A DNA stretch of 64,000 bases. It comes from Atopsyche davidsoni. Taxonomy: Eukaryota; Arthropoda; Insecta; Trichoptera; Hydrobiosidae. Position numbers and translations under genes: made by a program. The notes below the pieces were generated by a model. It saw only the letters and a program-made list of their open reading frames with translations, did no database searches and was not told the DNA's origin. This document shows, one piece after another, positions 24,476 to 34,990 of this stretch. How positions within the stretch are numbered: the stretch's first letter is position 1; every line of letters starts with the position of its first letter. Where the stretch lies: the NCBI GenBank assembly GCA_022113835.1, contig JAILWY010000028.1, positions 4,340,001 through 4,404,000 of the forward strand, in the 5' to 3' direction.

Positions 24476-27400
24476 TTATGCAGCACGAGTCCTTTCAATA
24501 ACATCAAGCCGTTTCTCTTTCTTAGTTGTACGTGAAAGCGATTGATTTTTTTTTTTTTTTCTTTTATTTTCTCCGGGCAATTTGCGGAGTTTAGATTTCT
24601 TCAATGCAGATCGTCCTTCATTATCAATTTCATACGCATCGCATCCTAATTTTACTAACCAATCTATCACGTCATCTCTTTTTTTCTTGATAGCTACGTG
24701 GAGCGGATTTTGGCCCTCGTTGTTTTTTATATGAATATCTAGTCCGCATGAAACTAATTTTTTTAATGTGCTTAGCTTGCTATCATGTGTAATACCAAAA
24801 ATCAAGGCAGTCCGACCTATATTATCCACCTCATTCATATCACACTTATGCTTTAACAGCAATTCTATGACATTTACTCTATCTTTTCTAGTAGCCACAT
24901 GAAGCAGTGGTATGCCGTAATTGTCTCTTGTATGAATATTTAAACCGAGTGACAGTAATTTTTCAAACATTTTATAATCACAGTAAAATAATGCATTTCG
25001 ACCCATATCGTCAACATCGTTTAAATCACACTTGGATCTTAGCAACCATTTAATAACATTGAGACTATCTTTGCTGGCAGCTGCATGTAGCGGGGTCATG
25101 CCATTCTTATCCTTAGTGTGAATATTTATTCCAAGTGATTCCAGTTTCTGTAAAGATTTGAGTTTACATTTGTAAAAAATGCAATTATACAATGCAGTCT
25201 GACCTTTGTTGTCAACCTCGTTTATATCACAGTTCAATTCTATCAACCATTCGACCACATTCAGTCTTTCTTTTCTAGCAGCTATGTGTAGTGATGATGC
25301 ACCACGGCTGTCCCTCGTGTGAATATCTACTCCAAATGATACCAACATCTTCAACGTTTTTATCGAACATCGATTTGAAATGCCTAAAAACAATATATTC
25401 TGTCCATAATTATTGACAACGTTTATGTCACACCCCAATTCTAGCAACCATTTGATAACATTCATTCTTTCCACTATAGTAGCTCGAAGAAGAGGAGTGG
25501 CACCGTGAACGTTCCTCGTGTCTTTATCAAATTCTCGAGGTTTCAAACTTTGTATTATTTCTAGATCGTTGTTGAACAAAATCCCCGTTTGTAAGGGAAT
25601 ATCGCCATGACGGTTTTCAGCATTTAAATCCACATTATTTTGTATTAATACGCATACTCCTTTATTCCAATTGTAAGTTAGGGCCAAATGAATTGGATTT
25701 GTCTTATCTGCAATATGGGTCGGTTTGTTTACATCCGCTCCGTATTTAATCAGAAGTTGCAACGAAGCGAGCTGCTTATTAGATATAGCTTCCCCGAGGA
25801 GAGATGCGTGTGCTGTACTGCTGTCAAAAATATACTCTTTATCTGCAGCCACAGCATTGGCGTCCATACACTTTAAGGCGTTCTCCAGAACCATCTCAGT
25901 GCTTTCTATCACCGAATATCTTATTATATCTCGGAAAAGCTGCTTTTCATAACACTTCTCGAAAAAAAACATATTTTCATCATCAGCATATTCTCCATTG
26001 AAAAATTTTCTTACGTCCATAAAATCATCAGTAGCCAATATATTATTCAAAAAGACATTTATTTGCACTTCCATTGCCAATTTACTTTTTAATAACGCAC
26101 TGAAGTATTTTGCCAAAAAGTATTCAGCAAAGGTCTGGTGTATGAACTGCGGCTTATCGTGGACAACTGCCGTGATCAACCCCTCGTTTTTATTGCCTTT
26201 CGAGTAATTGGACAAGTTTTTAAGGCATTCTTGTTTTTTGTCCTCAGATAATAAAGCATTAATATGTTCGCTCAACAGTGCATAGACAGCCAAGTCCTGG
26301 TGACATTGTATAAATCTCTCGTACTTTTCATCAATTTCTTCTATTAATAAAACACTACTTAACGACGACTCAGTGTGCACTTTCCTAATGAATGTTTTGA
26401 ATTTCTTCTCCACGAAAATTTGAAATAACTTGTTTAACCCGTTTCCAGTTGTAAATGCCACATTCCCAAAATCATTTTCACACGCTTCTCTCGACCCTTC
26501 TTGCAGAACCTCTACCAGCATCTTTAGGTGGAGAGGCACGCAGCAGAAAGACTTCAGGTTACTTGCAATCTCTTTAAAAACATAATAATTTATTTTGCCT
26601 TGGCTTTGTTCAGAATCTTCCGACTTCACCGGCCATATCTTTTGGATAAAGAGATCTTGATCACGTTCGGTTAGAGGTTCTATGTGGTGGCTGAATACCC
26701 CCAAGGATTTCTCCACAAACTGGCACATGTGATTCCTAGTGCTGACGACGAGTCCAATGTTAAATTTTTTCAGTTCTTTTAGTAAGTCTCTGACAATATT
26801 CTTGTAGTGTGGACTGATCTCATCGTACCCATCGAACAATAGAACGACCCCCTCTCGTTTATTCAGAAGAGAGAATTGTAGCAGATCACTGCCGAGTGAA
26901 TCGTTGTTGAAATGCATTTGTAATATATTTTTACAAAGAAATTCTATCACTTTTTCTCCATTTAAATGTTTAAGATCGTTGCTGATTAATTTCATAAGGT
27001 CATCAGTATGATCTTTGAGATCTATCTTAAAAACCCATTCATTGTGGAACCGATTTTTTCTATCTTCTGCTAAATGAGAAAGAAAAGTTGACTTTCCTGC
27101 ACCGGCACCGTTACTGATTATGAAAGTGAAGGGAGTCGACTGAGGTAAGAATTCCCCCTCTTTGATGCACTGTCCTCCGGAGCTCTCTTCAGTGACACGA
27201 ATGATGTTATAATTTAGCAACTGTTCAATTTGTCCATGTGTTTTCACCCATGTCAAATTCTTCGAATTATGTATGTGAATCCAATGTATATTTTTCTGGC
27301 TATATGTATCACAGATATGTTTAAAGTTTTTCTCATTTTCAGTACCGTCAGAGTCTAATATGAAGTATTTAGCTGCAGAATTGGACTGCAATTGGTGATT

Positions 27401-30400
27401 ATCTGTTTTAAATGAATAAATAAGAGGGTCAGACGCAGTTGCATAGTAAAATTCACTGTTCATTTCTTCACATTTTGGAGAATCTGATACAGAGATTTCC
27501 TTCTCTTCTTTGCCCGTGGACAGAATATGATTAAATTTAAGCATATTTTTAAAATTACCATAAGTCACTCCGGACACAGCAAAAAGGTCCTGTACTTCTT
27601 CATTCCTCAGAATTTCCGAATCAATTTTGATAACTTGAGATAAATTCCGTTGAATATAATTTGGATCACATTTAGATATTTCGGTTCCAATATGAATCTC
27701 TGCGTTTCGAAGGAGCTTCTCAAATGTATCAGTATCTATATTCTGATAAAACTCTTCTGGGAGAAGATTGTTCAAGGAAACACAGTTACCTTGGAAGTTC
27801 ACTGTCCTTTGCATCAGAGTACCCTGAGATTCCTCTGTGAGATCAACGAACTTATACTTGACCTCCGAAAGTACGCACGTAGGTTGTGCGATGTTCAAAT
27901 GAAGTTTACCATGGTGCACCAGCATGACAGTTGCCGTGGTGTTAAGAAGTATACTTTCTAGAACTTTATGCGCCTCTTCTGTCCACTTGGTGTCGTCGCA
28001 CTCCACGAGAAGCAGCTCCATACTGCCGGCCTTGCAAATGCTGCTATCAACCATCTCACGTGTCTCGGGCATCTGCAGCGTGCTCAGTTTGAGAAATATG
28101 AATTTGTCTCCTTCAGATCCGTCCAACATCTGCAGAATGACGGCTGCCCCTATGGCCGTGTGCTGTATTTGAAAGCAGATGAGCCGCTGCTTTACCGTAA
28201 TTAATCTCGTCAATGGCTCCGTGTCAGCACTTGCTATTTGAAAATCTTTAAAATTGCATCTCTTGTTGAGTTGAGCTTTATAATTATTGCTGATGCCGAC
28301 ACATGCGTGATCGATTACTTCGGATTTTACTTCATTAAAAAGTTTTTTACCGCTCTCGAGTGTTAAATCATTATGATCTTGGTCCATGAACCAGTCCTTT
28401 ATTTTAATTTGTAAGCCATCATAAATCCGCTTGCCCAGACCGGCCTGTACCTTTTCTATGTTCCTAATAATTATATCATCCAGCTGGGTATCCGAGGGCT
28501 GCTCCAGAGCAAGCAGAAATCTGTCCATAAATAACATAAAATCTCTTTTTGCTACTGGCTCCGGGAATTGTTCTTCCGAATTGTTGAAATCTTGATCAAA
28601 TATATTCGGCAATGTCAAATCCATTTTTAGCAATTTCTCAAAGTTTGGTAGTTTACATTTCTTCACGTTTTCATTAAGTCGTTTACATTGTTTTTTGTGT
28701 TCATTAATACACTTGACAAAAATATCCCGGAAATTGCGTGCATCAGAAAGTTCATTCTTTTGAAATTCAATGTTTAAGCTGCCTTTTTTATTGTTGATAT
28801 TCAGAACTCTGTCCAGCGGTTTTTGGTATCGCTTTAAAAGGTCAGATTGCTGACTACTTGTTTCGCCATTACAAATGATCTTGCACAGCTCCATAGCCAG
28901 CTTGTACCCATCCGTGAATCTCCAGATATCCTTGAACAGTTCTTCTCGCGCACTCTCCGTCAGCTGGTACAGTCCAGCCTTGTCACTGCAGTGGAAGAGT
29001 TTCATGTACCCCTGAACGTCAGGATATTTCTCCACAGGCAGTGTTTTATCTGATACCTCAAAAGCAGCGTTTGTGCAGAGTATGAGATGCTGAGCTTCTC
29101 TGATGGAAATTCCACGTAAATTTTTGTTTTCTCGCTGGATGTCTTGCCACGACTGAAAGTATCTCCCAACACAGAAGTCTCCTTTCTCTGCCTTAAGATC
29201 GTTCATTGATATTTTGTTCTCACTGTAATTTTTGTGCTTTGCTTGTATTAAATAAGTGGTCTGTAAGCCATCTTTTTTACGGGAAAAAATAACGTCATTA
29301 AATAATCCGGCAACCTCAAACTCCGTTCCAAGAAAGAAAGGCTCTTCTTCTGACAGCGCTTGTATGAGGAAGAGGATGATCAGGTGGAGTTGGAACTCAG
29401 GTCCATTCATGGACAGCGCAAGGGAGCGGTTGATTTCGTCATTTGCCTGCGAAAGTACACACTTAGGTTTCCTCTTTACGATGTCTGAATGAAGTTCACC
29501 ATGGTGCACTAGCATGACAGTTGCTGTGGTGTTACGAAGTATACTTTCTAGAACTTGATGCCCCTCTGCTGCCCACTTGGTGTCGTCGCACTTCACGAGC
29601 AGCAGCTCCATACTGCCGACCTTGCAAATGCTGCTATCAACCATCTCACGTAGCTCGGGCTTCTGCAACGTGCTCAGTTTGAGAAATATGAATTTGTCTT
29701 CTTTTGAGAACCTCTCACATCCGTGCAACATCTGTAAAACAACAGCTGCCCCAATAGCCGTGTGCTGTATTTGAAAGCAAATGAGCCGCTCTCTTCTTGC
29801 GTGAATTAATCTCATCAATTGCTCCGTGTCAGCACTTGCTATTTTAATTTTTTTATGATTGCATGTCTTGAGATGAGCTTTTTTATAATTCATGCTGATG
29901 CCGACACATATCTGATTGAATTCTTCGGATTTTACTTCATTAATAAGATTTTTACCGCTCTCGAGTGTCAACCACCACGAGTGTCGAGCACCTTTATCTT
30001 GGTCTATGAACCAGTCCTTTATTTTAATTCGTAAGCCATCATAAATCCTCTTGCCCATTCTGGCCTGCACCTTTTCTATGTTCTTAATAATTATAACATC
30101 CAGCTGGGTATCCGAGGGTTGCTCTAGAGCAAGCAGAAATCTGCCCATAAAAAACTTAAAATCTTTATCTAAATCTTGGTCCGGGTATTTTTCTTCCGAA
30201 TTTTCGAAATCTTGATCAAATATATTCGGCAATGTCAAATCCATTTTTAGCAATTTCTCAAAGTTTGGTAGTTTACATTTCTTCACGTTTTCATTAAGTT
30301 GTTTACATTGTTTTTTGTGTTCATTAATACACTTGACAAAAGTATCCCGGAAATTGCGTGCATCAGAAAGTTCATCCTTCTGAAATTCAATGCTGAAGCT

Positions 30401-31096
30401 GCCTTTTTTATTGTTGATATTCAGAACTCTGTCCAGCGTTTTTTGGTATCGCTTTATAAGGTCAGATTGCAGACTACTTGTTTCGTCATTGCAAATGATC
30501 TTGCACAGCTCCATAGCCAGCTTGTACCCATCCGTGAATCTCCAGATACCCTTGAACAGTTCATCTCGCGCACTCTCCGTCAGCTGGTACAGTCCAGCCT
30601 TGTCACTGCAGTAGAAGAGTTCCATGTACCCCTGAACGTCAGGATATTTCTCCACAGACAGTGTTTTATTTGATTCCTCAAAAGCAGCGTTTGTGCAGAG
30701 TATGAGATGCTGAGCTTCTCTGATGGAAATTTCATATAAATTTTTGTTTTCTCGCTGGATGTCTTGCCACGACTGAAAGTATTTTCCTACACAGAAGGCT
30801 CCGCTCGCTGCCTTAAGTTTGTTCATTGATATTTTGTTCTCACTGGCATTTTTGTGCTTTGCTTGTATTAAATAAGTGGTCCGTAAGCCATTTTTTTCAC
30901 GGGAAAAAATAACGTCATTAAATAATCCGGCATCCTTAAACTCCGTTCCAAGAAAGAAAGGCTCCTCTTCTGACAGCGCTTGTATGAGGAAGAGGATGAT
31001 CAGGTGGAGTTGGAACTCAGTTCCCTTCGTGGACAGCGCAAGGGAGCGGTCGATTTCTTCATCTTTTGTGGTGCGTTTTGCTCCGAATTCAGCCAT
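24476..31096 (-). CDS. NACHT2: duplicated nuclease-like module, NACHT NTPase, ankyrin protein (2206 aa)
   Basis: This paralogue has the N-terminal module twice. Copy A is residues 1 to about 548 (GTEFKDAG, FND, QAK near 78-80). Copy B starts at ANDEINRSLAL near 549 and repeats GTE, FND and QAK. In both, the first D of FDD is N but the second D, the E and the K are kept. Walker A GAGAGKST is near 1328-1335, Walker B LLFDGYDEI near 1420 and FIHQTFAEYF near 1645. Ankyrin repeats begin near 1765. Only about two 67-aa style units occur, followed by divergent canonical 33-aa repeats (HTKDKNGMTPLHAAASKD type) and a basic tail with KRKKKK and KKEKR, a possible nuclear localisation signal. It is uninterrupted over 6.6 kb. 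Copy B joins copy A where other genes read CVLSQV, so it arose by in-frame unequal recombination with a MANDEI-type start like that of NACHT3. Confidence 0.9.
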   Translation of the reverse strand: MAEFGAKRTTKDEEIDRSLALSTKGTEFQLHLIILFLIQALSEEEPFFLGTEFKDAGLFNDVIFSREKNGLRTTYLIQAKHKNASENKISMNKLKAASGAFCVGKYFQSWQDIQRENKNLYEISIREAQHLILCTNAAFEESNKTLSVEKYPDVQGYMELFYCSDKAGLYQLTESARDELFKGIWRFTDGYKLAMELCKIICNDETSSLQSDLIKRYQKTLDRVLNINNKKGSFSIEFQKDELSDARNFRDTFVKCINEHKKQCKQLNENVKKCKLPNFEKLLKMDLTLPNIFDQDFENSEEKYPDQDLDKDFKFFMGRFLLALEQPSDTQLDVIIIKNIEKVQARMGKRIYDGLRIKIKDWFIDQDKGARHSWWLTLESGKNLINEVKSEEFNQICVGISMNYKKAHLKTCNHKKIKIASADTEQLMRLIHARRERLICFQIQHTAIGAAVVLQMLHGCERFSKEDKFIFLKLSTLQKPELREMVDSSICKVGSMELLLVKCDDTKWAAEGHQVLESILRNTTATVMLVHHGELHSDIVKRKPKCVLSQANDEINRSLALSMNGPEFQLHLIILFLIQALSEEEPFFLGTEFEVAGLFNDVIFSRKKDGLQTTYLIQAKHKNYSENKISMNDLKAEKGDFCVGRYFQSWQDIQRENKNLRGISIREAQHLILCTNAAFEVSDKTLPVEKYPDVQGYMKLFHCSDKAGLYQLTESAREELFKDIWRFTDGYKLAMELCKIICNGETSSQQSDLLKRYQKPLDRVLNINNKKGSLNIEFQKNELSDARNFRDIFVKCINEHKKQCKRLNENVKKCKLPNFEKLLKMDLTLPNIFDQDFNNSEEQFPEPVAKRDFMLFMDRFLLALEQPSDTQLDDIIIRNIEKVQAGLGKRIYDGLQIKIKDWFMDQDHNDLTLESGKKLFNEVKSEVIDHACVGISNNYKAQLNKRCNFKDFQIASADTEPLTRLITVKQRLICFQIQHTAIGAAVILQMLDGSEGDKFIFLKLSTLQMPETREMVDSSICKAGSMELLLVECDDTKWTEEAHKVLESILLNTTATVMLVHHGKLHLNIAQPTCVLSEVKYKFVDLTEESQGTLMQRTVNFQGNCVSLNNLLPEEFYQNIDTDTFEKLLRNAEIHIGTEISKCDPNYIQRNLSQVIKIDSEILRNEEVQDLFAVSGVTYGNFKNMLKFNHILSTGKEEKEISVSDSPKCEEMNSEFYYATASDPLIYSFKTDNHQLQSNSAAKYFILDSDGTENEKNFKHICDTYSQKNIHWIHIHNSKNLTWVKTHGQIEQLLNYNIIRVTEESSGGQCIKEGEFLPQSTPFTFIISNGAGAGKSTFLSHLAEDRKNRFHNEWVFKIDLKDHTDDLMKLISNDLKHLNGEKVIEFLCKNILQMHFNNDSLGSDLLQFSLLNKREGVVLLFDGYDEISPHYKNIVRDLLKELKKFNIGLVVSTRNHMCQFVEKSLGVFSHHIEPLTERDQDLFIQKIWPVKSEDSEQSQGKINYYVFKEIASNLKSFCCVPLHLKMLVEVLQEGSREACENDFGNVAFTTGNGLNKLFQIFVEKKFKTFIRKVHTESSLSSVLLIEEIDEKYERFIQCHQDLAVYALLSEHINALLSEDKKQECLKNLSNYSKGNKNEGLITAVVHDKPQFIHQTFAEYFLAKYFSALLKSKLAMEVQINVFLNNILATDDFMDVRKFFNGEYADDENMFFFEKCYEKQLFRDIIRYSVIESTEMVLENALKCMDANAVAADKEYIFDSSTAHASLLGEAISNKQLASLQLLIKYGADVNKPTHIADKTNPIHLALTYNWNKGVCVLIQNNVDLNAENRHGDIPLQTGILFNNDLEIIQSLKPREFDKDTRNVHGATPLLRATIVERMNVIKWLLELGCDINVVNNYGQNILFLGISNRCSIKTLKMLVSFGVDIHTRDSRGASSLHIAARKERLNVVEWLIELNCDINEVDNKGQTALYNCIFYKCKLKSLQKLESLGINIHTKDKNGMTPLHAAASKDSLNVIKWLLRSKCDLNDVDDMGRNALFYCDYKMFEKLLSLGLNIHTRDNYGIPLLHVATRKDRVNVIELLLKHKCDMNEVDNIGRTALIFGITHDSKLSTLKKLVSCGLDIHIKNNEGQNPLHVAIKKKRDDVIDWLVKLGCDAYEIDNEGRSALKKSKLRKLPGENKRKKKKNQSLSRTTKKEKRLDVIERTRAA

Positions 31097-31113
31097 TTTT
31101 CTTTACATTTCTG
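31097..31113 (-). promoter_or_regulatory. NACHT2 leader: start-stop uORF and 3' splice site
   Basis: Same arrangement as NACHT1. TTTGTTTCAG precedes an AAATGTAAAG segment in which ATG is followed directly by TAA (31108-31103), 6 nt before the main ATG. Confidence 0.5.
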
Positions 31114-31727
31114 AAACAAATTATCGGAATGACCATTGAGAATAAAAGAGTATATTTTCTTTATCTGATAATAAAGTCTGTCAGGGACAACAAAATTAAT
31201 TATTACAATATTTTTACTCTCACCAAAAACTATAACAAACTGTTAAAAGGACTTTATTAATATCAAATACTTGTACTTTTTCCAAAACCGAATTAACTAT
31301 GTAAATATTTTTACTGGTAACTATACAATCAACATAAGAAAGTGCATGCAAATACATTTTGATAATCGTAAACCAATCATAAGCACATATTGTTTTGAGA
31401 AGAGATGGGTTTTCGTTGGTAATTCCTGAAAAAAATATTCTTTTCGTTTAATTTAATACAATTGTTTATTTTAAAAAAATCTGCTGTATTTAGATTCGGC
31501 CATTAATGGCGACATCCATATATGTAACGAAAAAAATTATTAAGACTAATTTTAGATTTTTCCAGAAGGGGTAAGAATTATTTAAGCATTTCAATTTATT
31601 TTATTGCAAAAAAATTTGATAAAAAATTGTAAATTTAATGGTTGCATTTATATTTTTATTTGTTTACTACCTAACCCCTAAATATAAATATTTGACATAT
31701 TTGTTTTAAACTCTTCACTTTGATATA

Positions 31728-32340
31728 TTAGCTGTACAAATATGTTTTCAAGGGTTTTTTTTTCAAGTTTGACGATTTATTGTGGAAAAATTTTTACAAG
31801 TTCATTATTCAAAGCGTTGTCCATCGCTGGCCACAACTTTTTCCCATCTTTCTGGCAATTTTCGGATACCATCTCGATAAAACGATGTGTCTTTTGATGC
31901 TATCCATGAATGGATCCAATTTTGGACTTCTTCGAAAGAGCGGAAGTGCTGACCCTTAAGAGCCTGCGTCATCGTCGAAAACAAATGGTAGTCGGAAGGA
32001 GCAATGTCTGGGCTATATGGCGGGTGGGGTAGGACTTCCCATTTCAGCGTTTCGAGGTATGTTTTGACCGACTGCGCAACATGCGGCCGAGCGTTGTCAT
32101 GTTGCAAAATTACCTTGTCGTGCCTCTCCTCGTATTGTGGCCGTTTTCCCCGCAGTGCTCGGCTCAAACGCATCAATTGAGTTCGGTAAAGTGACCCTGT
32201 GGTGGTTTCACTCGGTGGTAGCAGGTCATAGTACACCACGCCCAATTTGTCTCACCAAATACAGAGCATGACCTTTCCTTTCTACTGTGAATTTTCGGCT
32301 TTGGCATCGATTTTGGCGTATGGCCAGGCATTCATTTATT
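31728..32340 (-). pseudogene. Truncated mariner transposase (C-terminal part), copy A
   Basis: The minus-strand frame at 32245-31805 encodes the catalytic C-terminal half of a mariner transposase. HDNARPH carries the second catalytic Asp, and the third Asp follows after 34 residues in SPDIAPSDYHLF, the D34D signature. Just upstream the conserved MLCIWWD reads MLCIW-stop-D because TGG has become TGA. The N-terminal DNA-binding half and one TIR are missing. The element interrupts the NACHT 5' flank, which is uninterrupted at 21.5 kb and 62.3 kb. It is inactive. Confidence 0.9.
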
Positions 32341-32574
32341 CAAATTGTAAATTAAGGGAGTCAATAGCAAAGGATTGAAAAATTTTAGGCTCATAAAAAC
32401 CAAACTATAAGAAACTAGGAAGATATATATATATATAATGTTGGCACTCGACGATTATAAATATTAATTCAATGGTGGAGATATATCCATTATTCGTATG
32501 TTTCAGAAAGGTTTTGTTCAAAAGTGAATTATGTGACATTTTTTAATAATAGTGAGTAGTGTACAACCGAGTTC
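32341..32574. other. NACHT 5'-flank continuation between mariner and solo LTR
   Basis: Resumes the NACHT 5' flank (AAATTGTAAATTAAGG, also at 21.6 and 62.3 kb) and then AT-rich DNA. No gene is seen. This part is absent from the sister copy near 48.79 kb. Confidence 0.5.
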
Positions 32575-32578
32575 CTGG

Positions 32579-33049
32579 TTTCGCCGATGAATAAGATGTC
32601 ACCGATCGCCGCAGGTAGATGTGTGGTTGTTGGTTGTCGATGATGATGATGTTGTGATTGCAGGATTGATGTATGGATGTAAATCAGAAGGCTGGCGAAA
32701 TATTTGCGTATTCGTAGTTTATTCAGATAACTACACTGGTTAGAAATATACGTGGTTACTGGTTCGATGCCGCGAGGTCTCTCTCGAGAGGGGCGCGGGG
32801 AGGCCGCTTATATAGAGTCCCGCTGCCTTTGTCCATGGAGTAAACAGGAAGATTCCCACGTATCGGGGGTGTCTCATTGCGAGGACATCTCGCCTGCAAT
32901 ACGATCGCCTTTTGACTGACCGCTAATTACTGAGGGTTTATGTTCTATTTTAATGGCAGTCTAATAAAATATCTAATGGATTATGGGTCGAATGTCACAT
33001 TCCCACAGGCCGTGAGAAACGTGTTCAGATGTAGGTACTAACCCCTACA
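32579..33049 (-). mobile_element. Solo LTR, copy A (471 bp)
   Basis: Read on the minus strand it begins TGTAGGGGTTAGTACC, has a TATATAAG TATA box near 32812 and an AATAAA near 32720, and ends GGCGAAA. It is flanked by a 4-bp target duplication CTGG (32575-32578 and 33050-33053). A related copy at 50442-50880 has a different 4-bp duplication. TATA box, poly(A) signal and short TSD identify a solo LTR of a Gypsy-like element. No internal coding region is present. Confidence 0.75.
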
Positions 33050-33053
33050 CTGG

Positions 33054-33895
33054 TCAAAGTTCATATTTAACTCGTCCTTGCGGACTATCCCTAGAAAATT
33101 TAGGGCCTGCATGTGCGCTATATATTGTTAATTTAAGATAAGAAAGTTAGAACATAAGCATTGAATAGGTAATGGCTATTTTAACTATAGATTTCAACTA
33201 CATTGTAAAGGATTAAGAATAACATGTGAAAGGGATGCTCCTTTAGAGCAAACGTATTATTTTTTAATGTGTCGCGAGTTGAATGGTGAAACACCGACCC
33301 TTAGTTAATTGTTAAATATTATTTGAAAGAACTTGTAATAATATCAGGGTTACTTTATTGCACAATTGTGCCAATCACAAATGTTTATTCCGAGAGTTCC
33401 CTTAACCAGAAAATCCTTTTGTTATTTGATTTATTTGACCGTAAGCTCAGCAATATTTAGTTTGTATGCAAAGTTATATAAACCCGGCGGCTTATTTGCC
33501 GTGAAGTATCGCTCCGGTGGATTGAATATCCGTCGTTAGTAAAGTAGAGGTCGTGCAAACCTCAGTGAATATACAGCCGCAAATTGTCACATAAATGAAA
33601 GTCAAAGTGTTAAATTACCGACCCCTGTGTCGGTTCACAGTGAAAATAAGTGGTCACTCTCTGAGACCGCGATATCCGTATACCTGTCGCGAATCTCTGC
33701 AGAAGAATAATCTTACCGACCGCCGTCAGTCGGAGACATAACTCGTCACCATCGCAGAAGTCAACTATCACAGTCCACTCGAGAGCGTGTGACGCCCTAC
33801 AGCGACAAACATAGGGTTGTCACTCCTCAGTGTTTGCGAACCTTGGCGAATTCGTAAATTAAATCAGATGAAATCAATCGGTTGGATTCGCTTCA
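33054..33895. other. Non-coding stretch between solo LTR and foldback block
   Basis: Mixed composition with a moderately GC-rich part (33480-33840) preserved almost unchanged at 49120-49480. It has stops in all frames. TATAAACCCGGCGGC near 33478 may be part of a TE promoter or leader, because a TATA-like motif is followed by a region resembling an LTR retrotransposon leader, but no LTR boundary is visible. Confidence 0.4.
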
Positions 33896-34670
33896 TTTTA
33901 AGTGTGCTAATGTCAACGGGAAAGGTCGGCGAAACCGGTCACCAATTAAAATTAACGCGTGGAAAAAATCACTCAAGTATTTTGTTTAATTGAAATAAGT
34001 ATAAAATATAATCACCTCACACTTTATCTGCAATGGCTGTTAATTTCTACACCTTGGAGCTATGTTGGACTTTAAAACTACTGCAAGATCACCGCTGGCG
34101 ACTGATGAGCACCACCCGCACTTCGTCAGTTATCTGCAAAAACCAAAGAGAGAAAATGAGAGTGAAAATGCCGACGGGTAATGTTGGCGAAACCGGTCAG
34201 CAATAAAAAGTAGCACGTGGAAAATCCACTCAAGTGTTTTGTTTTATTTTAAATATTAATGTTCATTATTAGTCAGCTAGCCAATTTTAATAAAACGAGT
34301 TCTGGAACATTATTTTTTATCAATAAAAGATAACAAACTCGATTATCTCGTTACCTGTTCAGATATCAGAAAACTGGGTGGAGTTTTGTCTGAAACGGAC
34401 TGCCAAATAAATATACATTACGAGATATGTAAATAATATAAATAATTATATTAAGTCAAAAATATAATCACCTCACACTTTATCTGCAATGGTTATTTAA
34501 TTTCTTCACAATGGAGTTATCTTGGGCTTTAAAACAACTGCAAAAACATTGCTGGCGACTAACGAGCACCACCTGCACTTTGTTTGTTATCTACAAAAAC
34601 CAGAGAGAAAACTGAGTTTGAAAATGCCAACGTGAAAGGTTGGCGAAAACGGGCAGCTTACTTGAATTCA
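33896..34670. repeat. Composite interspersed repeat block, copy 2
   Basis: Two direct repeats of a roughly 300-bp unit (around 34010-34200 and 34460-34660) share CACTTTATCTGCAATGG. They are bounded by GTTGGCGAAACCGGTCA-like ends followed by TGGAAAAAATCACTCAAG. A spacer at 34250-34450 also occurs in copies near 21.85 and 62.75 kb. The block is duplicated at 49550-50310. It is non-coding and probably a non-autonomous transposon family. Confidence 0.65.
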
Positions 34671-34990
34671 TTATGATATAACATCACCCCTCTAGCAATA
34701 TTGTAATATCTATTAGAGTTTCACATAGTTTTCATCTCACTTTTAGCAACACAATTATATCAGATAGACTTTCACTTCACGTTTTTCAGCCCAATAATAC
34801 AAAATAGAGTTATACTTCAGATAAATTAACCCAATAAGAAATTGTTTAAGAAGGACGTATTTTCAAAAATAAAAAATTTGCACACTATTCAGCACTATGG
34901 AAAAATCAAGCTAACGATTAAAAATATGTGATAAATATATACATTATATGTTGTTGAGGGACAAGGCATTTGAATGGTGAAGATCCATTA

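Noticed and set aside
33480..33850. Internal leader of a full-length LTR retrotransposon
   Set aside because: No second LTR, primer-binding site or gag/pol frame was found around it.
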